Assembly: GCF_020520425.1 (NCBI RefSeq)
Contig: NC_079488.1
Span: 10,765,747 to 10,829,746, forward strand
Source: Spinacia oleracea
Lineage: Eukaryota; Streptophyta; Magnoliopsida; Caryophyllales; Amaranthaceae
DNA: 64,000 nucleotides
Direction: 5' to 3'
Positions 24,654-35,722 of the stretch are shown here, piece after piece. Every line of letters starts with the position of its first letter. Within the stretch, counting starts at the first letter, position 1. The position numbers and the translations under genes were made by a program. Under the pieces are notes generated by a model. It was not told where the DNA came from and did not search any database. It saw only the letters and a program-made list of their open reading frames with translations.

Positions 24654-24985
24654 TTAATACTCCGTTAACAAAATGATCTAATTATATACGATGTACGTAG
24701 TAATCAATATGTGTTTATGCAAATGTAATATTATCCTAATATGTATGATTTGTATATTAGTGTACATGAATACACATGAGTGAGTATTGTATATGTACAT
24801 TGCTTTTACTGAATATGCCATCGCTATGAAATGGATGGAGTATATACGTAGTATCATCTGATTAAACATTAATATGATAACAATCCTCTCGTCAAAGAAA
24901 ACAAAAAGTTATACATCATCTCATGGTTTAATATTTAATATGATAACAATTTTGTTGATCGGTGCTTAATAGAATATTTGTCGTG
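24654..24985 (+). other. 3' flank of the first GLP gene
   Basis: AT-rich DNA that is repeated, with insertions, downstream of the second GLP copy (26821-26922, 28168-28348, 30057-30220). This shows that the duplication of the GLP included its 3' flank down to the shared TGATCGGTGCTTAAT at about 24957 and 30199. Confidence 0.7.
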
Positions 24986-25089
24986 CTTTCTTATACCATG
25001 AAATCAGAATATATACATGAGAATATTCTAGGGTTTAGCTAAGGCTAAGGGTAATTACAGAATAATTACAAAATAAATAAATTACATAA

Positions 25090-25930
25090 TTTACGTTATA
25101 CATTGGTCGATTACATCTCAGCCGTCGAAGCGGTAGGTTTATGAACAGTGAGACTGTCTCGAAAATCATCAAATAGTACACGCGGAAGACCTTTTGTGAA
25201 AATATCGGCAATCTGATAACGGGAGGGAACATGTAGGACACGTACCTCCCCACGTCTAACCTTTTCTCGAACAAAGTGGATATCAATTTCGATGTGTTTT
25301 GTGCGTTGGTGTTGAAACGGATTACCAGACCAATATATAGCACTCACATTGTCGCAGCAGACCAAAGTTGCGCACCTTACGGATTGGGTATTGAAGTTCA
25401 AGCAACAAATTACGAATCCAACAAGATTCGGAGACAACGTTAGCAACCCCTCTGTATTCAGCTTCAACACTAGATTTCGAGAGAGTTGGTTGATATTTAG
25501 ATGACCAAGAAATCAAGTTGTCCCCAAAGAAGATACAATAACCTGAGGTGGAGCGTCTAGTACCCGGACATCCATCCCAATCAGCATCTGTGTATGATAA
25601 GATTCATTGCAGTGAAGAGTTATACAAATGTGTGCCATAATTAATCGTACCTTTAACAATCCAAAGAACACATTTCAGAGCATCCATGTGTTACACTTTT
25701 GGATCATGCATGAATAAGCAAACATGTTGAACATCATAAGATATGTCTGGGTGAGTGAAAGTTAAGTACTGCAAACCACCAGCAAGGCGACGATAGTGCG
25801 TCGGCTCATCATATGAAGCACCAAAAGTTATTGCACTTAACTTTCTTTTAGTGTCGAGTGGGGCAAGGCTTGCATTGGGACATGCCTGTATTAGATTATG
25901 AACAAAATAATTCATAGAAAAAACCATAAA
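25090..25930 (-). pseudogene. Fragment of copia Pol (end of RT plus RNase H)
   Basis: On the minus strand from 25927 comes the RT C-terminal region (HYRRLAGGLQYLTFTHPDIS), then after frame breaks the RNase H region (LISWSSKYQPTLSKSSVEAE, CCDNVSAIYWSGNP, KHIEIDIHFVREKV, IADIFTKGLPR). Order and motifs are those of Ty1/copia, most like the Ale/Retrofit branch. It is split over at least three frames with no Gag, protease or integrase, so it is a dead remnant. About 24986-25089 is probably its 3' flank. Confidence 0.85.
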
Positions 25931-26275
25931 GCCAGGAATCCAAACTAATTGTCACCTAATCAACTAGCATAATTTAGTATACATACTATGTGATGCGTGC
26001 CTTCCCTAGCTGCTCTCGAACCGAACAAAAACAAGTACAAAGCTCCAAATGTCGTCCCTCTGTATAAAGTCCACAACACGTTCGGATCCGCCTTAGGATC
26101 AACCAACTAGGATATTCTCTAAGGTTTTATGCACTCAGGAACTCACAGAATATGATAGGCAAATATTAAACTCTCTTGAATTTAATGTGTTATATGTATT
26201 ATAAATTGTGATCATGAACCACATATTTATAGGGTGGAAAAAGAGAAGTTTAATCCTACTAGGAATCGAATAACT
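25931..26275 (-). repeat. Partial copia LTR abutting the GLP pseudogene
   Basis: The reverse complement contains a TATA-like CCCTATAAATATGTGG, then AAGGCGGATCCGAACGTG, GAGGGACGACATTTGGAG and CAGCTAGGGAAGGCACGC. These match in order the latter half of the LTRs of the large copia element at 45698 (AAGGCGGATCCGGACGTA and onward). The fragment starts directly at the truncated edge of the GLP copy, so its arrival or a later deletion removed that gene's promoter and start. It points away from the GLP remnant. Confidence 0.75.
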
Positions 26276-26280
26276 AATCC

Positions 26281-26820
26281 GCGATGAGTGCGGTTGATAT
26301 TTGTGTGGCGGATTTCGGATTTAAAGATTTTGCGACATTGATTAATTTCTCTTCTTTGGATGCTTAACACGTCAAATATCTTCAATCTCGGTGTGGTCCT
26401 TGCTTTCGACGTGACATTTCCTGCCTTGAATGGTCTAGGCCTTTCCATGGTACGATTAGACCTTGGTGTGGGTGGAGTTGTTCCAATCCACTCACACAGG
26501 GCATCTGAACTCATCCTTGTAATCGTAGGGACGATAATTGCTGGATTTATTGGATCTGATAATACCCCTTATTACAAAACATTGAATAAGGGGGATATTA
26601 TGATCTTTCCCGCCTCATTACTTCACTTCCAAGTTAATACCGGTAATTCTCCGATCCTGCTACTGCATTTGTTAGCTTGAACAGCGCGAGCCCCGGTTTT
26701 CAAACCACAACCTTTGCTCTAGCTGCAAATGACCTTCCTACTGATGTAATTCAGAAGATCACTTTGTTGGATGCAACGCAGGTGAGGAAGTTGAAGACCG
26801 TGTTTGGCGGCACAAATTAA
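26281..26820 (+). pseudogene. GLP: Second GLP copy, broken
   Basis: This is a close relative of the GLP at 23746. It keeps a scrap of exon 1 (SAVDICVADFGF), then 14 bp of the CACTA insert (GATTTTGCGACATT), then most of exon 2 with both cupin boxes (IHSHRASE; PASLLHFQVN) and the normal stop. Missing or broken: promoter, start and signal peptide, the rest of exon 1, and the acceptor TTCCAG (now GATGCTTAACACG). A net 5-bp insertion near 26650 shifts the frame. Because the CACTA scrap is present, the transposon insertion preceded the duplication that made this copy. Confidence 0.9.
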
Positions 26821-26922
26821 TTAATACTCCGATAACAAAATGATCCAATTATATACTTACGTAGTAATCTATATGTGTTTATGTAAATGTAAAATGTAAT
26901 CCTAATATGTATGATTTGTATA

Positions 26923-28167
26923 TCCTAACACTTATAAAGCTTCACACTTTAATTATTATTCACACATTAGTGAATTACCAGTATTGCCCCCAATTTCCTT
27001 CATATATATTTTTTTGTCTTTTCCTTAAGAATAGTGTACTTACATTTATAACCTTTGGCTTAATGTTGACACATTTTTCTCTTTCTTTGGGATGACTAGA
27101 TGAGATCTTCACCTCCGCAACCCCTTTCATTTTCGAACCAACCTCTAGTCTATTGCATTTCACAAATTTTAATTTTCTTTTTAAAAAAAATTCTAGGGGT
27201 AACAACATAAACTGTGTTTATTATATTTGACTTTTCTAAAATGTTTTAAGACTGTAAGAAAACATGATTATAGAGTGTGGTAACAATTTGCAGGCCTGAT
27301 TCTTTGTTTGGCTCAGGTCTCAGGATATGTTTATGGCATGGACTTGTTATCAAATTTCAGAAAACATGGGCATTATTTTTCTCGTGCTTATGCTCCGTAA
27401 TTACAATGATATTTTCATAAAATGATTTAGGAGTTTTTTTTTTTATATTCAATGATGGTTAATGTTTGGGACATAGAAATAAATGATAACTGATGTGGAA
27501 TAAAATATAGTGTGTATACAATATCAAGGTAATGTGAACACTGGTCAAAATAATTTTCCATTGATTGTTAAAACTTTGTTAACAATTAGGTTTCTTGACC
27601 AAAATATTTTGGCAGAAGGTAGCATTAGCACAATATGTGGAGGGCAGCAAGATTCAAGGAGGATTTTGAGATTGCTGATGCCCATGAAGAAAATAATTCC
27701 CATGCTAAAGCAAGACCATGGATTTCTTCTCAAAGGCATACTCATACAAACAATGGTGTTTTACCTCCATCTTCTCAGAGCTATAGTATTTCCACTTCCT
27801 TTTAAGAAATGGTAGACGCTTAAATTTCAGTATACCACACTCAAGGACGCGACCTTATTACTATAATCACATGCTTTTGCGATTTATTGTTAGTTTTCAT
27901 TTGACCAGTTGTAAAATTTATGGCCTTTCTCATTGAATAGTTTGATTAACACAATGTACTCATAAATTTTTTTCTTAGAAACACGTTGCTAATGTTTATT
28001 GTAAACATATTATGATTTTGTATTATCAATTATATGCAAATCGAACTTTTTTTTAAAAAATAATTTACCATAATTTTGTAAATATCGATCTTTTATGCAA
28101 TATTTCTACAAAATAATTTTGTATACCTTGGGGGATCGTGCGCGCTAGCGCACGGTCCAACAACTAG
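26923..28167 (+). mobile_element. Non-autonomous Helitron, 1245 bp, with empty site visible
   Basis: The element starts TC (TCCTAACACTTATAAAGC) and ends CTAG. A hairpin at 28133-28158 (stem GGATCGTGCGC, loop GCTA, one G/T pair) lies 5 nt before CTAG. It sits exactly between A and T. The paralogous flank of the first GLP (near 24760) reads GTATA/TTAGTG with no insert and no target duplication, as Helitrons leave. Rep/helicase sequence is absent. Around 27600-27806 an acceptor-like TTTTGGCAG is followed by codons such as RFKEDFEIADAHEEN, broken by a frameshift, which may be a captured host exon that I do not recognise. Confidence 0.92.
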
Positions 28168-28348
28168 TTAGTGTAAATGAACGCACTACACATGAGTGAT
28201 TATTGTATATGTACATTGATTTTTTTTATATATGCCATCGATATGAAACGGAGGTAATATAATCATCTTATGGTTTGACATTAATTAATATATGATAACT
28301 GATAAGCTTAAGCGCGTTGATGGTTAAAGCCCACGATAAGTTATACTC

Positions 28349-30056
28349 GTTTTTTTTTTTTTGTGACATAGGCTTAATTTGCATAAACTAAAAAGAGTTT
28401 ACACAATACAATTAACTACAACTAAAACAAACTAAAGTACTAAGGTCATTAAAAACCCTTACACACCAAACTAGCAACGAATTACAGAAACCTTCGAGGA
28501 TAGTTTGTTCTTCACCTGCCGACCCTTGATTGTTGACAAGACTTTGTTTACAACGCATTACATAGGACAACTTGCCAAATCCATGCTTGCTATTGATCTC
28601 TTTATCGAAGATTGAATTGCAGTAGGATTGGTAAACAATGAGAGAATCCTCTGAAAACCTGTGGAGATTGGAAACCAAAGAAAATAGCGGAAGAGAGGTA
28701 ATACCACGAGTTGGATGCAAACGACTTGTGATTTCCTCACAAGCCCAAAGAGTCACTAAAAGTGACTCGGTAAGCATGCTATTGACCCCCGTAAGGGAAG
28801 CAACATTCAAATAAAGATTCTTGAAAGTAATGAGAATCATTCTCATCACTAACCTAAAATGAGGATTATCAACAGACATCCTCATTGACCAACTAACAAC
28901 CCTGACCCGAGAACATAAAACCCCCCTTCCAAACACATCTCCTTTCCATGACACAGACACAGAACCATTTCATCCATGACTCCTAACAAAGGAAATTGAC
29001 TCCTCCTTAAAACACAACATCATACCTCCTTTAAAAAAACCACTCTTCGGAGGGCCAAAGGATACCAATTCTCAAAATCTCCCTGTACCAAATGACAACT
29101 CCCCAACCTACAATTCCAACAACCTTCCAACATTGAATATCCCACATTGAACATGCATCCAATTAATTCTTGCACTACCAAAAGCCAAAGCAACATTCCA
29201 CAAGCAACAACCTCATGTCGGATCATTTCGACATTAAAGAAAACTAACCAAACTATCCACCAGATTACTACCATCACTAACCTAATCAAGTTAAACAAAC
29301 TACTCCGTAAAACAGAACAAACAAACAAAAATTAACACCAACACACCCAAGTTCCAACGAAAGGAAGAAGAAAAAGGAGCAGGCCACAAAAACGAATTAA
29401 AACCCAAATCCTCAAGGGAACACAATTTGGAAAAACTAATACCCTAACCTAATCTTTTACCTTTACCGTCAAGATCGGGGTTTCCGAAACCGCAAGACGG
29501 CGGCAACTAAGAAAGTTTTAGTATTGATCACCAAATCCCCTACCTAATCAGATTAATCAACCCTAAGCTAACACAACCCAATCCAAATTTTGAAACCCTA
29601 ACCTGAACTTTTACCTTTACCGGCGTTTTTATCGACGGCGGCGTCCGGGAAAGCTTTGGAAATAGGTCGCTCAAAGTTGAAGATGTCAGATCTGATTGGA
29701 ATCTTCCAAACGAGGGCAAAAACGGGAGTGAAATTGGCTTCACCAGATAACTACGAACGATCCGGCAAAAAGAGGAGCTAACCAAGAGGAGTTTGAAGCT
29801 TCTTGAAAGAAAACTTACTCCATCTTCATCTTCTTCACCGGATAACGACTAACCTTTGATTGATGACGAAAACAAGGAAAGAAAACAAACAGACCATGGC
29901 TCTCCGGTGACCTTTCTCGAGCAAGGGCTTCACGGGCCACCAACGAGCCGCCTTATGGCGCGGCGACGCTAGGGTTTCTGGGTTTTTTTAGGTTCCTTAA
30001 GAGAGGAGGAAATTTAGAGAGAGAAGCGGGTGTTTTAGGATTATATAAAATTTATT
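28349..30056 (-). mobile_element. LINE-like retroposon with 16-bp target duplication
   Basis: ACGATAAGTTATACTC at 28333-28348 is repeated exactly at 30057-30072. A run of 13 T at 28350 is the poly(A) tail of a minus-strand insertion. On the minus strand it begins with a C/T-rich leader (CTTCTCTCTCTAAATTTCC) and a G/C-rich 5' region, and ends AAGCCTATGTCAC plus poly(A). That is the architecture of a LINE-mobilised transcript. Reverse transcriptase motifs are absent, so it is an internally deleted LINE, another non-autonomous retroposon, or a retrocopy of a host transcript. Confidence 0.85.
28412..28960 (-). CDS. Unrecognised 182-codon frame in the retroposon
   Basis: The longest frame of the retroposon starts MSVSWKGDVFGRG and ends VFNDLSTLVCFSCS shortly before the poly(A) tail. 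I see no family motif, signal peptide or membrane segment. Its position at the 3' end of a retroposed transcript makes it either the remnant of the element's own protein or of a host mRNA. It may also be a chance frame. Confidence 0.25.
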   Translation of the reverse strand: MSVSWKGDVFGRGVLCSRVRVVSWSMRMSVDNPHFRLVMRMILITFKNLYLNVASLTGVNSMLTESLLVTLWACEEITSRLHPTRGITSLPLFSLVSNLHRFSEDSLIVYQSYCNSIFDKEINSKHGFGKLSYVMRCKQSLVNNQGSAGEEQTILEGFCNSLLVWCVRVFNDLSTLVCFSCS

Positions 30057-30220
30057 ACGATAAGTTATACTCTATCATTAACAATCCTCTCGTAACCTCG
30101 TGAAAGAAAACAAAAAGTTATATATCATTATTTTGAAATGGAGGTAGCTATATATGATCTTATGGCTTGACATTAATATGATAACAAATTTAATTTTATT
30201 GATCGGTGCTTAATTAAACA

Positions 30221-30634
30221 CTAGTGTGCGGCCAGGGCTATGTCCCGATTGATAGTTAAAATTTTAGACTTTTCTTGAGCTCAATATTTGGCAAAAGACA
30301 TGTGTACCATAAAGTGAAAAGGATCCATTAAATTCGTCAACTACACAGGCACATTACGCATTTATCATACCATCTAATTTTTCAATTAGATCATCTTACA
30401 ATTTGTATAATTAATTTTCTAGTTGAACTATGTGCTTCAAATTAATAAATACTAAATTAGATATATGCAGCCATGTAAGACATTTGAGGTCTGAAGTTCG
30501 AATCTCATTGTAATGATTTTTGGTTGTCCAAGACATGACATACTACTTGATGAGTGAATGATGTGGCGCAAAGAGAAGAGTAATACGTGGCACTTATAAT
30601 TTTTTCACAACGCCTTTTAATATATTAGTATAGA
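30221..30634 (-). mobile_element. Small Helitron, 414 bp
   Basis: On the minus strand the element begins TCTATACTAATATATTAAAA, the typical start of plant Helitrons, and ends GGCCGCACACTAG. It lies between A and T of the host. The 3' hairpin (around GGGACATAGCCC) is weak, so the end call is less sure than the start. It is inserted in the 3' flank shared by the two tandem GLP copies. Confidence 0.6.
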
Positions 30635-31167
30635 TTTTACCCGTACGTGCCTAGATTCGATTTAATCTTTGTTTTTATAGCTTTTGCATTATATTGATGG
30701 TCAAATTGACATAATTAATTAACATAAATGTAGCTTAGATGATCATCCTTTCACATCATTAATAAGAAGTCATGTGTTCAAATTTTTCTATAGACATTTG
30801 TTTTTAAAGTGAATTGAATTCAGCTAAAAGCAACACCATTTTGACTAGACACGCTTGCCAATGCACAACTTTGACCACCTTTAACTACAGATTATAAAAA
30901 CTTATAAAAATATTAATAATTTGAAAATATATATTAAGATGAAGTCAATACTATATTATATATTAACATTTGTTTTTATACACTAGAAATAAAATAGGGT
31001 CAAAGTGAATTATGTGAATAGTGCAAAAAGTCAAAACGGTGCGAGTATTAAGGGATAGAGGGAGTATTCGCTGGTGTATAGACATGCTATGTTGAGAAAA
31101 TGACGTTGGACACATGGCTGTAATGCTGTATATCATGTCTTGCATTTGAGTTTTAATAATGTTATAG
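30635..31167. other. AT-rich intergenic DNA with half of a MITE
   Basis: GATAGAGGGAGTA near 31062 is the end of a Stowaway-like MITE. I did not find the opposite end, so only a fragment is likely. No gene is seen. Confidence 0.4.
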
Positions 31168-31300
31168 TGATAAAATATATTATTGATAGGGAAAATATAA
31201 GATATTGTGTGTTATACGTGGGCATACGCCTCTATTTATAATACAAACTAGATCTCCTACTGTTCATAGGTTTCCTAATTCATATAGACTTCTATCTTAT

Positions 31301-32767
31301 TGTGAGGGGGTCGAAAAAGCACGAGGCTAATGCGTGACCTCGTCCCTCGTGGGTGTGACGTTTCTTTTTGTCAAATCAAGTGTAATTGGATTTCCTGTGA
31401 GTTTACACCCAATTGACTAGTAATACAGGAGTCGCCATTCAGTTTTTAACGACAATGAGAAAAACTGACAAAACTCGGTTATCGTGACATAAAGGGAGTG
31501 CAATTATGTTTGACCACGACGGCCGTAGGTTCCCTTGTGATCCCTGGTGTGGGGATCTCTCAACATACACCCGCAAGGTAGAGATTGAGGGTTCGGGGGA
31601 CTGTAACTACCGAGAGGAGTACTCGCTCTTCGATAACTCCAGAGGCAGGATATCCTTACTAGCTCAGCATAAATAATTGAAGGGACATGCGTTAACTATT
31701 AAACTAATCTGAGTTGATTTTAACAATATGCAACATATAATACTAGATCGATCGCGATTATCTGATTTAGATTGTTTTAAGGGACCTAGCATGATAATCC
31801 AATTTCCCAACATATTATCTTTATTAGGCGTGATAGAACAATCAGATTTGATTAGTTTAACAGTTCATAAAAGGGCGAGGAAAGCAATTAAATCATGCGA
31901 AGGGGCACATTACGACGCACCCTTGAGAGGTGCGTCACGGTTCTCAGAAAACTAACCACTTTGACTTTGCTATTTCTCCTTTTATTTAACGAATCTCAAA
32001 CTACGGGATAGGATACGTTCTGTTCGATTTTTGGATCGATTGCGACAGAACGCGTGATCAATTTCGCAGCGTGAGGCTTAGGCTTAGGGGTTGGAGTCAA
32101 TACTCAGAATATGAATTGTGTGTGTCCTTTCACGTCGAACTTGGGGCTATATTTATATAAAAGAGTTCGTGGAGAGATAGAATTTTAGAGCTCTAATCCA
32201 CAAAGAATTAGGAAAGAATACGTCCCAGGTAATTTCAGCGCCCAGGGCTGGGCGCCGAAGATTCCGGCGCCCAGAGCCAGGCGTTGAAAATAGGGTCTGG
32301 GCCCTTTTCTTTGTCAGTTTTGGACTCTTAGAATCCAGAGTGTTTGAGACTTATTCGAGTCTTTTAGCGCGTATTAACTTTATGACGGAATGCGTCTGGG
32401 CCCGTTACGAACTCTAGGCTCGTTAGGATTTTAATTAATACGTAACTCTTATTTTCGAATCATATTAGGAATATGATTCTTCTTGTAATTTCTATCTCAT
32501 TTAGGATTTATGTTGCAGTGCAACACCTAATTCTGACAGGTTTCTATCTTTTATGACTTGCCACTTTTAACAAATACCTATTATGGCAGTTACTATTTTT
32601 AGCAGGTTTCCATAAATAGCAGGTTTCTATAAATAGCAGGTTTCGGGTGAAATAAAAAGGGTGATTGAGATTCGTTATTTTATAGGAGATGCGTTGCCAA
32701 GTGGAGATTTATGTTCTCATCATCGAACCTTCCCTTTCGGGAATGGGGACAAAAGTAGGTGTCTACA
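31301..32767. mobile_element. Solo LTR (1467 bp) nested inside another LTR
   Basis: Ends are TG and CA (TGTGAGGGGGTCG at the left; the complement of TGTAGACACCTAC at the right). It is flanked by a 5-bp target duplication CTTAT (31296-31300, 32768-32772). The uninterrupted target is seen in the partner LTR near 33620. No internal retrotransposon sequence, so it is a solo LTR, probably Gypsy-type. A TATA-like TATATAAATATAGCC on the minus strand hints at minus orientation. It holds palindromic G/C-rich phrases (GGGCGCCGAAG, CCGGCGCCCAGAG) near 32250. Confidence 0.88.
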
Positions 32768-32939
32768 CTTATATTATATAGCCTATTTATAACATAACTC
32801 TACTATATATATTCGATATTATACCATATAGGATAACTGTGTTATCCTCGATACCCTCCCGTAATCGGAGCGGCAGTTTCACGAACGTTGCGATTGGAGA
32901 AATAAAAAAAATATGCCATATGCTTGTCCTGCCGTACGT

Positions 32940-33205
32940 GTCAAGGAGTCATGTCGTTACTATCGTTTCAAGGAGTCCTGTCGTTTCGTACAAGGAAAAA
33001 AATGTCATATGCATGTCTTGTCGTGTCAAGGAGTCTTGTCGTTACTGTCGTTTCAAGGAGTCATGTCGTTACTGTCGTTTCAAGGAGTTTTGTCATTTCG
33101 TACAAGAGAAAAGATGTTATACGCATGTCTTGTCGTGTCAATGAGTCCTGTCGTTACTGTCGTTTCAAGGAGTCTTATCGTTTCGTACAAGGAAAAAAAT
33201 TGCCA
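32940..33205. repeat. Minisatellite in the short LTR element
   Basis: Degenerate repeats of CAAGGAGTCNTGTCGTTACT and TCGTTTC, with larger units of about 115 bp ending TTTCGTACAAGG plus an A-run. Several overlapping frames result, with repetitive peptides (RSLVV, GVLSLLSF) that are by-products of the repeat. Confidence 0.8.
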
Positions 33206-33700
33206 ATATGAAAAACCTCTCTCATGGAAAAAGGAGAACCGTACATGTCTTACGACACATGAAAAACCGTCCATATCTTACAATACATGGAAAACGATAA
33301 ATTATCAAGAGAATAAAATAGAAGAAACGTAAAAATCACAACGGAAGTATAATAATCAGATAAAAAATCTATTATTTTGGATATAGTACATGAATAAGGC
33401 CGGTGGGTTAAAGCCGGTGAGTTTAAGTTTTAACCCACCGGCATGGAAATTTTTTGTAAATCCATTTCAAGATCTAACCTGCTCTTGATACCATGATAAA
33501 ATATATTATTGATAGGGAAAATATAAGATGTTGTGTGTTATACGTAGGCATACGCCTCTATTTATAATACAAACTAGATCTCCTACTCATTATAGGTTTC
33601 CTAATTCATATAGATTTCTATCTTATATTATATAGCCTATTTATAACATAACTGTGTTATATTCGATATTATATCATATAGGATAACTGTGTTATCCTCA

Positions 33701-34473
33701 ATTACTACCAAGTGCTTGTGCAGAAGACCTAACGTTCGATGAAGAAATTCGCTATATTTTTATTTATTGCAATAATAACAACAACAAAATTAATACATCC
33801 ATGTTCTTTAATTTTATTTTGTACTCTTCCATATACGCTTATGTTATTTTGGTGTACAATTAACACCTTGCAGGCTTGCACGCTTGTGTATGTATAGTAC
33901 ACGAATTAATAATTGTGGTATTTAATTATTTCATCGGAAAATAAAAGTAATCACAGTATTAAATTTCCATAATGCAATCAAACAAAATTATAAATTTGAT
34001 TGTTACCTTTATCGTATAAAAAAAAAATTGATGTCTTATTTGAAGGAATACCCCTAAAAGTTGATTTTTCTCGTACGATTATACATACATATTATTTTAG
34101 ATGAGAAGATTCAAAGTTTAGAACTTATCTCGTCAAATAAAAAATTATAAATTATAAATGATAGAATGTAGGAATACTTATTTGTAAAAGGATTTGAATA
34201 TGAAGTATATAATGCCATGTATGTCATTGTCTCCTAAGTTCATTTTTCTTACCCTTTAAAAGAAAAAATTGTCAGGTCTTGCTCTTTCCCTATAATTTTT
34301 TCCATTCTCCTCTGTTAAATGTGATCTCATTTATTTCCAAAAAAATAGTTTTTAATAGTTTCCTATCCCAATTTCACTGAACAACTTTCGCCAAAAAAAT
34401 AATTAAGTAACAACTTCCCCAATTTCCTGGTCAAATTTAATTTCTTAAAATAAGAAAGAGTTAAGACCATTGA
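33701..34473. other. AT-rich DNA, nothing recognised
   Basis: Low-complexity AT-rich sequence without a supported gene, repeat boundary or RNA. Confidence 0.5.
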
Positions 34474-34490
34474 CAATCATTAGGACCAAC

Positions 34491-34655
34491 CAATTGTCTG
34501 TTGGTTTGGTGTTGATTGGGGCTAAATTTGGTAGGGAGAACCCGTGTTCGATCCTCCGCAACAATAATTGGGAGAAGACTTGAAAATTATCCCCCCAAAA
34601 TTCACCCCTAATTCGGATTAGCCTTAAAGGTGAACCGATTGGTAACACAAAAAAA
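34491..34655 (+). mobile_element. tRNA-derived SINE with target duplication
   Basis: The body contains GGTAGGGAGAACCCGTGTTC and GATCCTCCGCAAC (B-box-like GTTCGATCC), and ends TAACACAAAAAAA. The flanks are CAATCATTAGGACCAAC (34474-34490) and CAATCATTAATTAGGACCAAC (34656-34676), a target duplication differing by a 4-bp insertion. I recall closely similar sequences as SINEs in Caryophyllales. Confidence 0.75.
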
Positions 34656-35337
34656 CAATCATTAATTAGGACCAACTAAATTAAAGTTCTTCGATCGACT
34701 AATGATTGAAGATTTGTAGGACTCATTTGATAATTTAGAAAGTCAAGACTTAAGAGGTTACGCAACTACTCCTACTACATAATTTCATATTATAATACCA
34801 TCGTTGAGGAACTCAAATTGTCTTTGTTTTTCATCGTATACCACTAGGGAGTGCAGAGGTGAATTAGTCCAGCAGAGTTTTATCATTTTTATGTTATGTT
34901 TATGTTCATGTTCAGTTAACTTAAGATAAGATTGAGCTCGGGTCCGAGCTTTTAACCGAGTTTAAATAAATTCAAGCTTGGTTCTTTAAGGAAATGTGTG
35001 TTCATGAACAATTCCGGAATGACTCATTTATTATTAGAATACAAGTCTTGACATTTATTAATTGAGCCAAGTAAATAAGCGAGCTTTTCTCATAAACGAA
35101 TTTTATGCTTTTAACATCAAAAAATCTCAAAAGCCAAATATGTTTATTTTTATTCTACACTTCCTTTTTTGGGAGATTAAAAGTTAAATGTACGTGATGA
35201 TTTTTATCTACAATACAAAATTGTATATACGATAGATTGGTGATAATATAATGATTAGAATATTTTCGAAATAAAAATAAAATGAATATATAGACTAGCT
35301 CGTTCGTGATCATAAATACAAAAGGTCTTGCGCGCAT

Positions 35338-35627
35338 AAGGTGTACAATAAATTTATTGTACACCAAAATAACTTTTATTCATTCTTTTGTAACTTTAAC
35401 CTAATCTTGATTAACTTTTATATTAATAAAAAAAGTTGATAGATAAACATTTTAAAGGGTTAAATGAATAATTTTATACATTTATTAGTGATTTTGAAGA
35501 AATAAGTTTTATTAAAATGAAAATAATATTCACTAAAAAATAGATAACTTTTACATATATATAAGCTTAACTTTTAAGTATTTTGAGTTAACTTTTACTT
35601 TGATGTACAATATTTATTGTACAACCC
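35338..35627. mobile_element. MITE with palindromic ends
   Basis: The left end AAGGTGTACAATAAATTTATTG and right end (reverse complement AAGGGTTGTACAATAAATAT) are inverted repeats, and each end is itself a palindrome around TGTACAATAAA. The interior is AT-rich and non-coding. Superfamily not assigned. Confidence 0.6.
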
Positions 35628-35722
35628 TTGTAAATAAGAATTTGTGTCATAAATAAACGAGTTGTTCATGGACGAGTATGTCTATGCTCATGTCTAAGCT
35701 CATTTATTTAACGAGCTTTAAA

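Larger units (their letters stand above)
31168..33700 (-). mobile_element. Short non-autonomous LTR element, one LTR split
   Basis: The right LTR (33494-33700, 207 bp, TGATAAAATATATT to TTATCCTCA) matches a left LTR made of 31168-31300 plus 32773-32850. Just inside the right LTR the minus strand reads TGGTATCAAGAGC, a primer binding site like that for initiator tRNA-Met, giving minus orientation. A purine-rich tract (minus strand GGGAGGGTA) lies against the other LTR. The interior (32851-33493) has no Gag or Pol, only tandem repeats. Without the nested solo LTR the element is about 1.07 kb, a TRIM/LARD-like type. No clear target duplication. Confidence 0.8.

Noticed and set aside
32839..33332. 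Overlapping frames up to 139 codons with RSLVV and GVLSLLSF repeats
   Set aside because: They translate a minisatellite inside the short LTR element and lack any conserved domain.
32840..33400. CRISPR-like spaced repeats
   Set aside because: The genome is clearly a plant nucleus; units are degenerate and of uneven spacing, a minisatellite rather than a CRISPR array.
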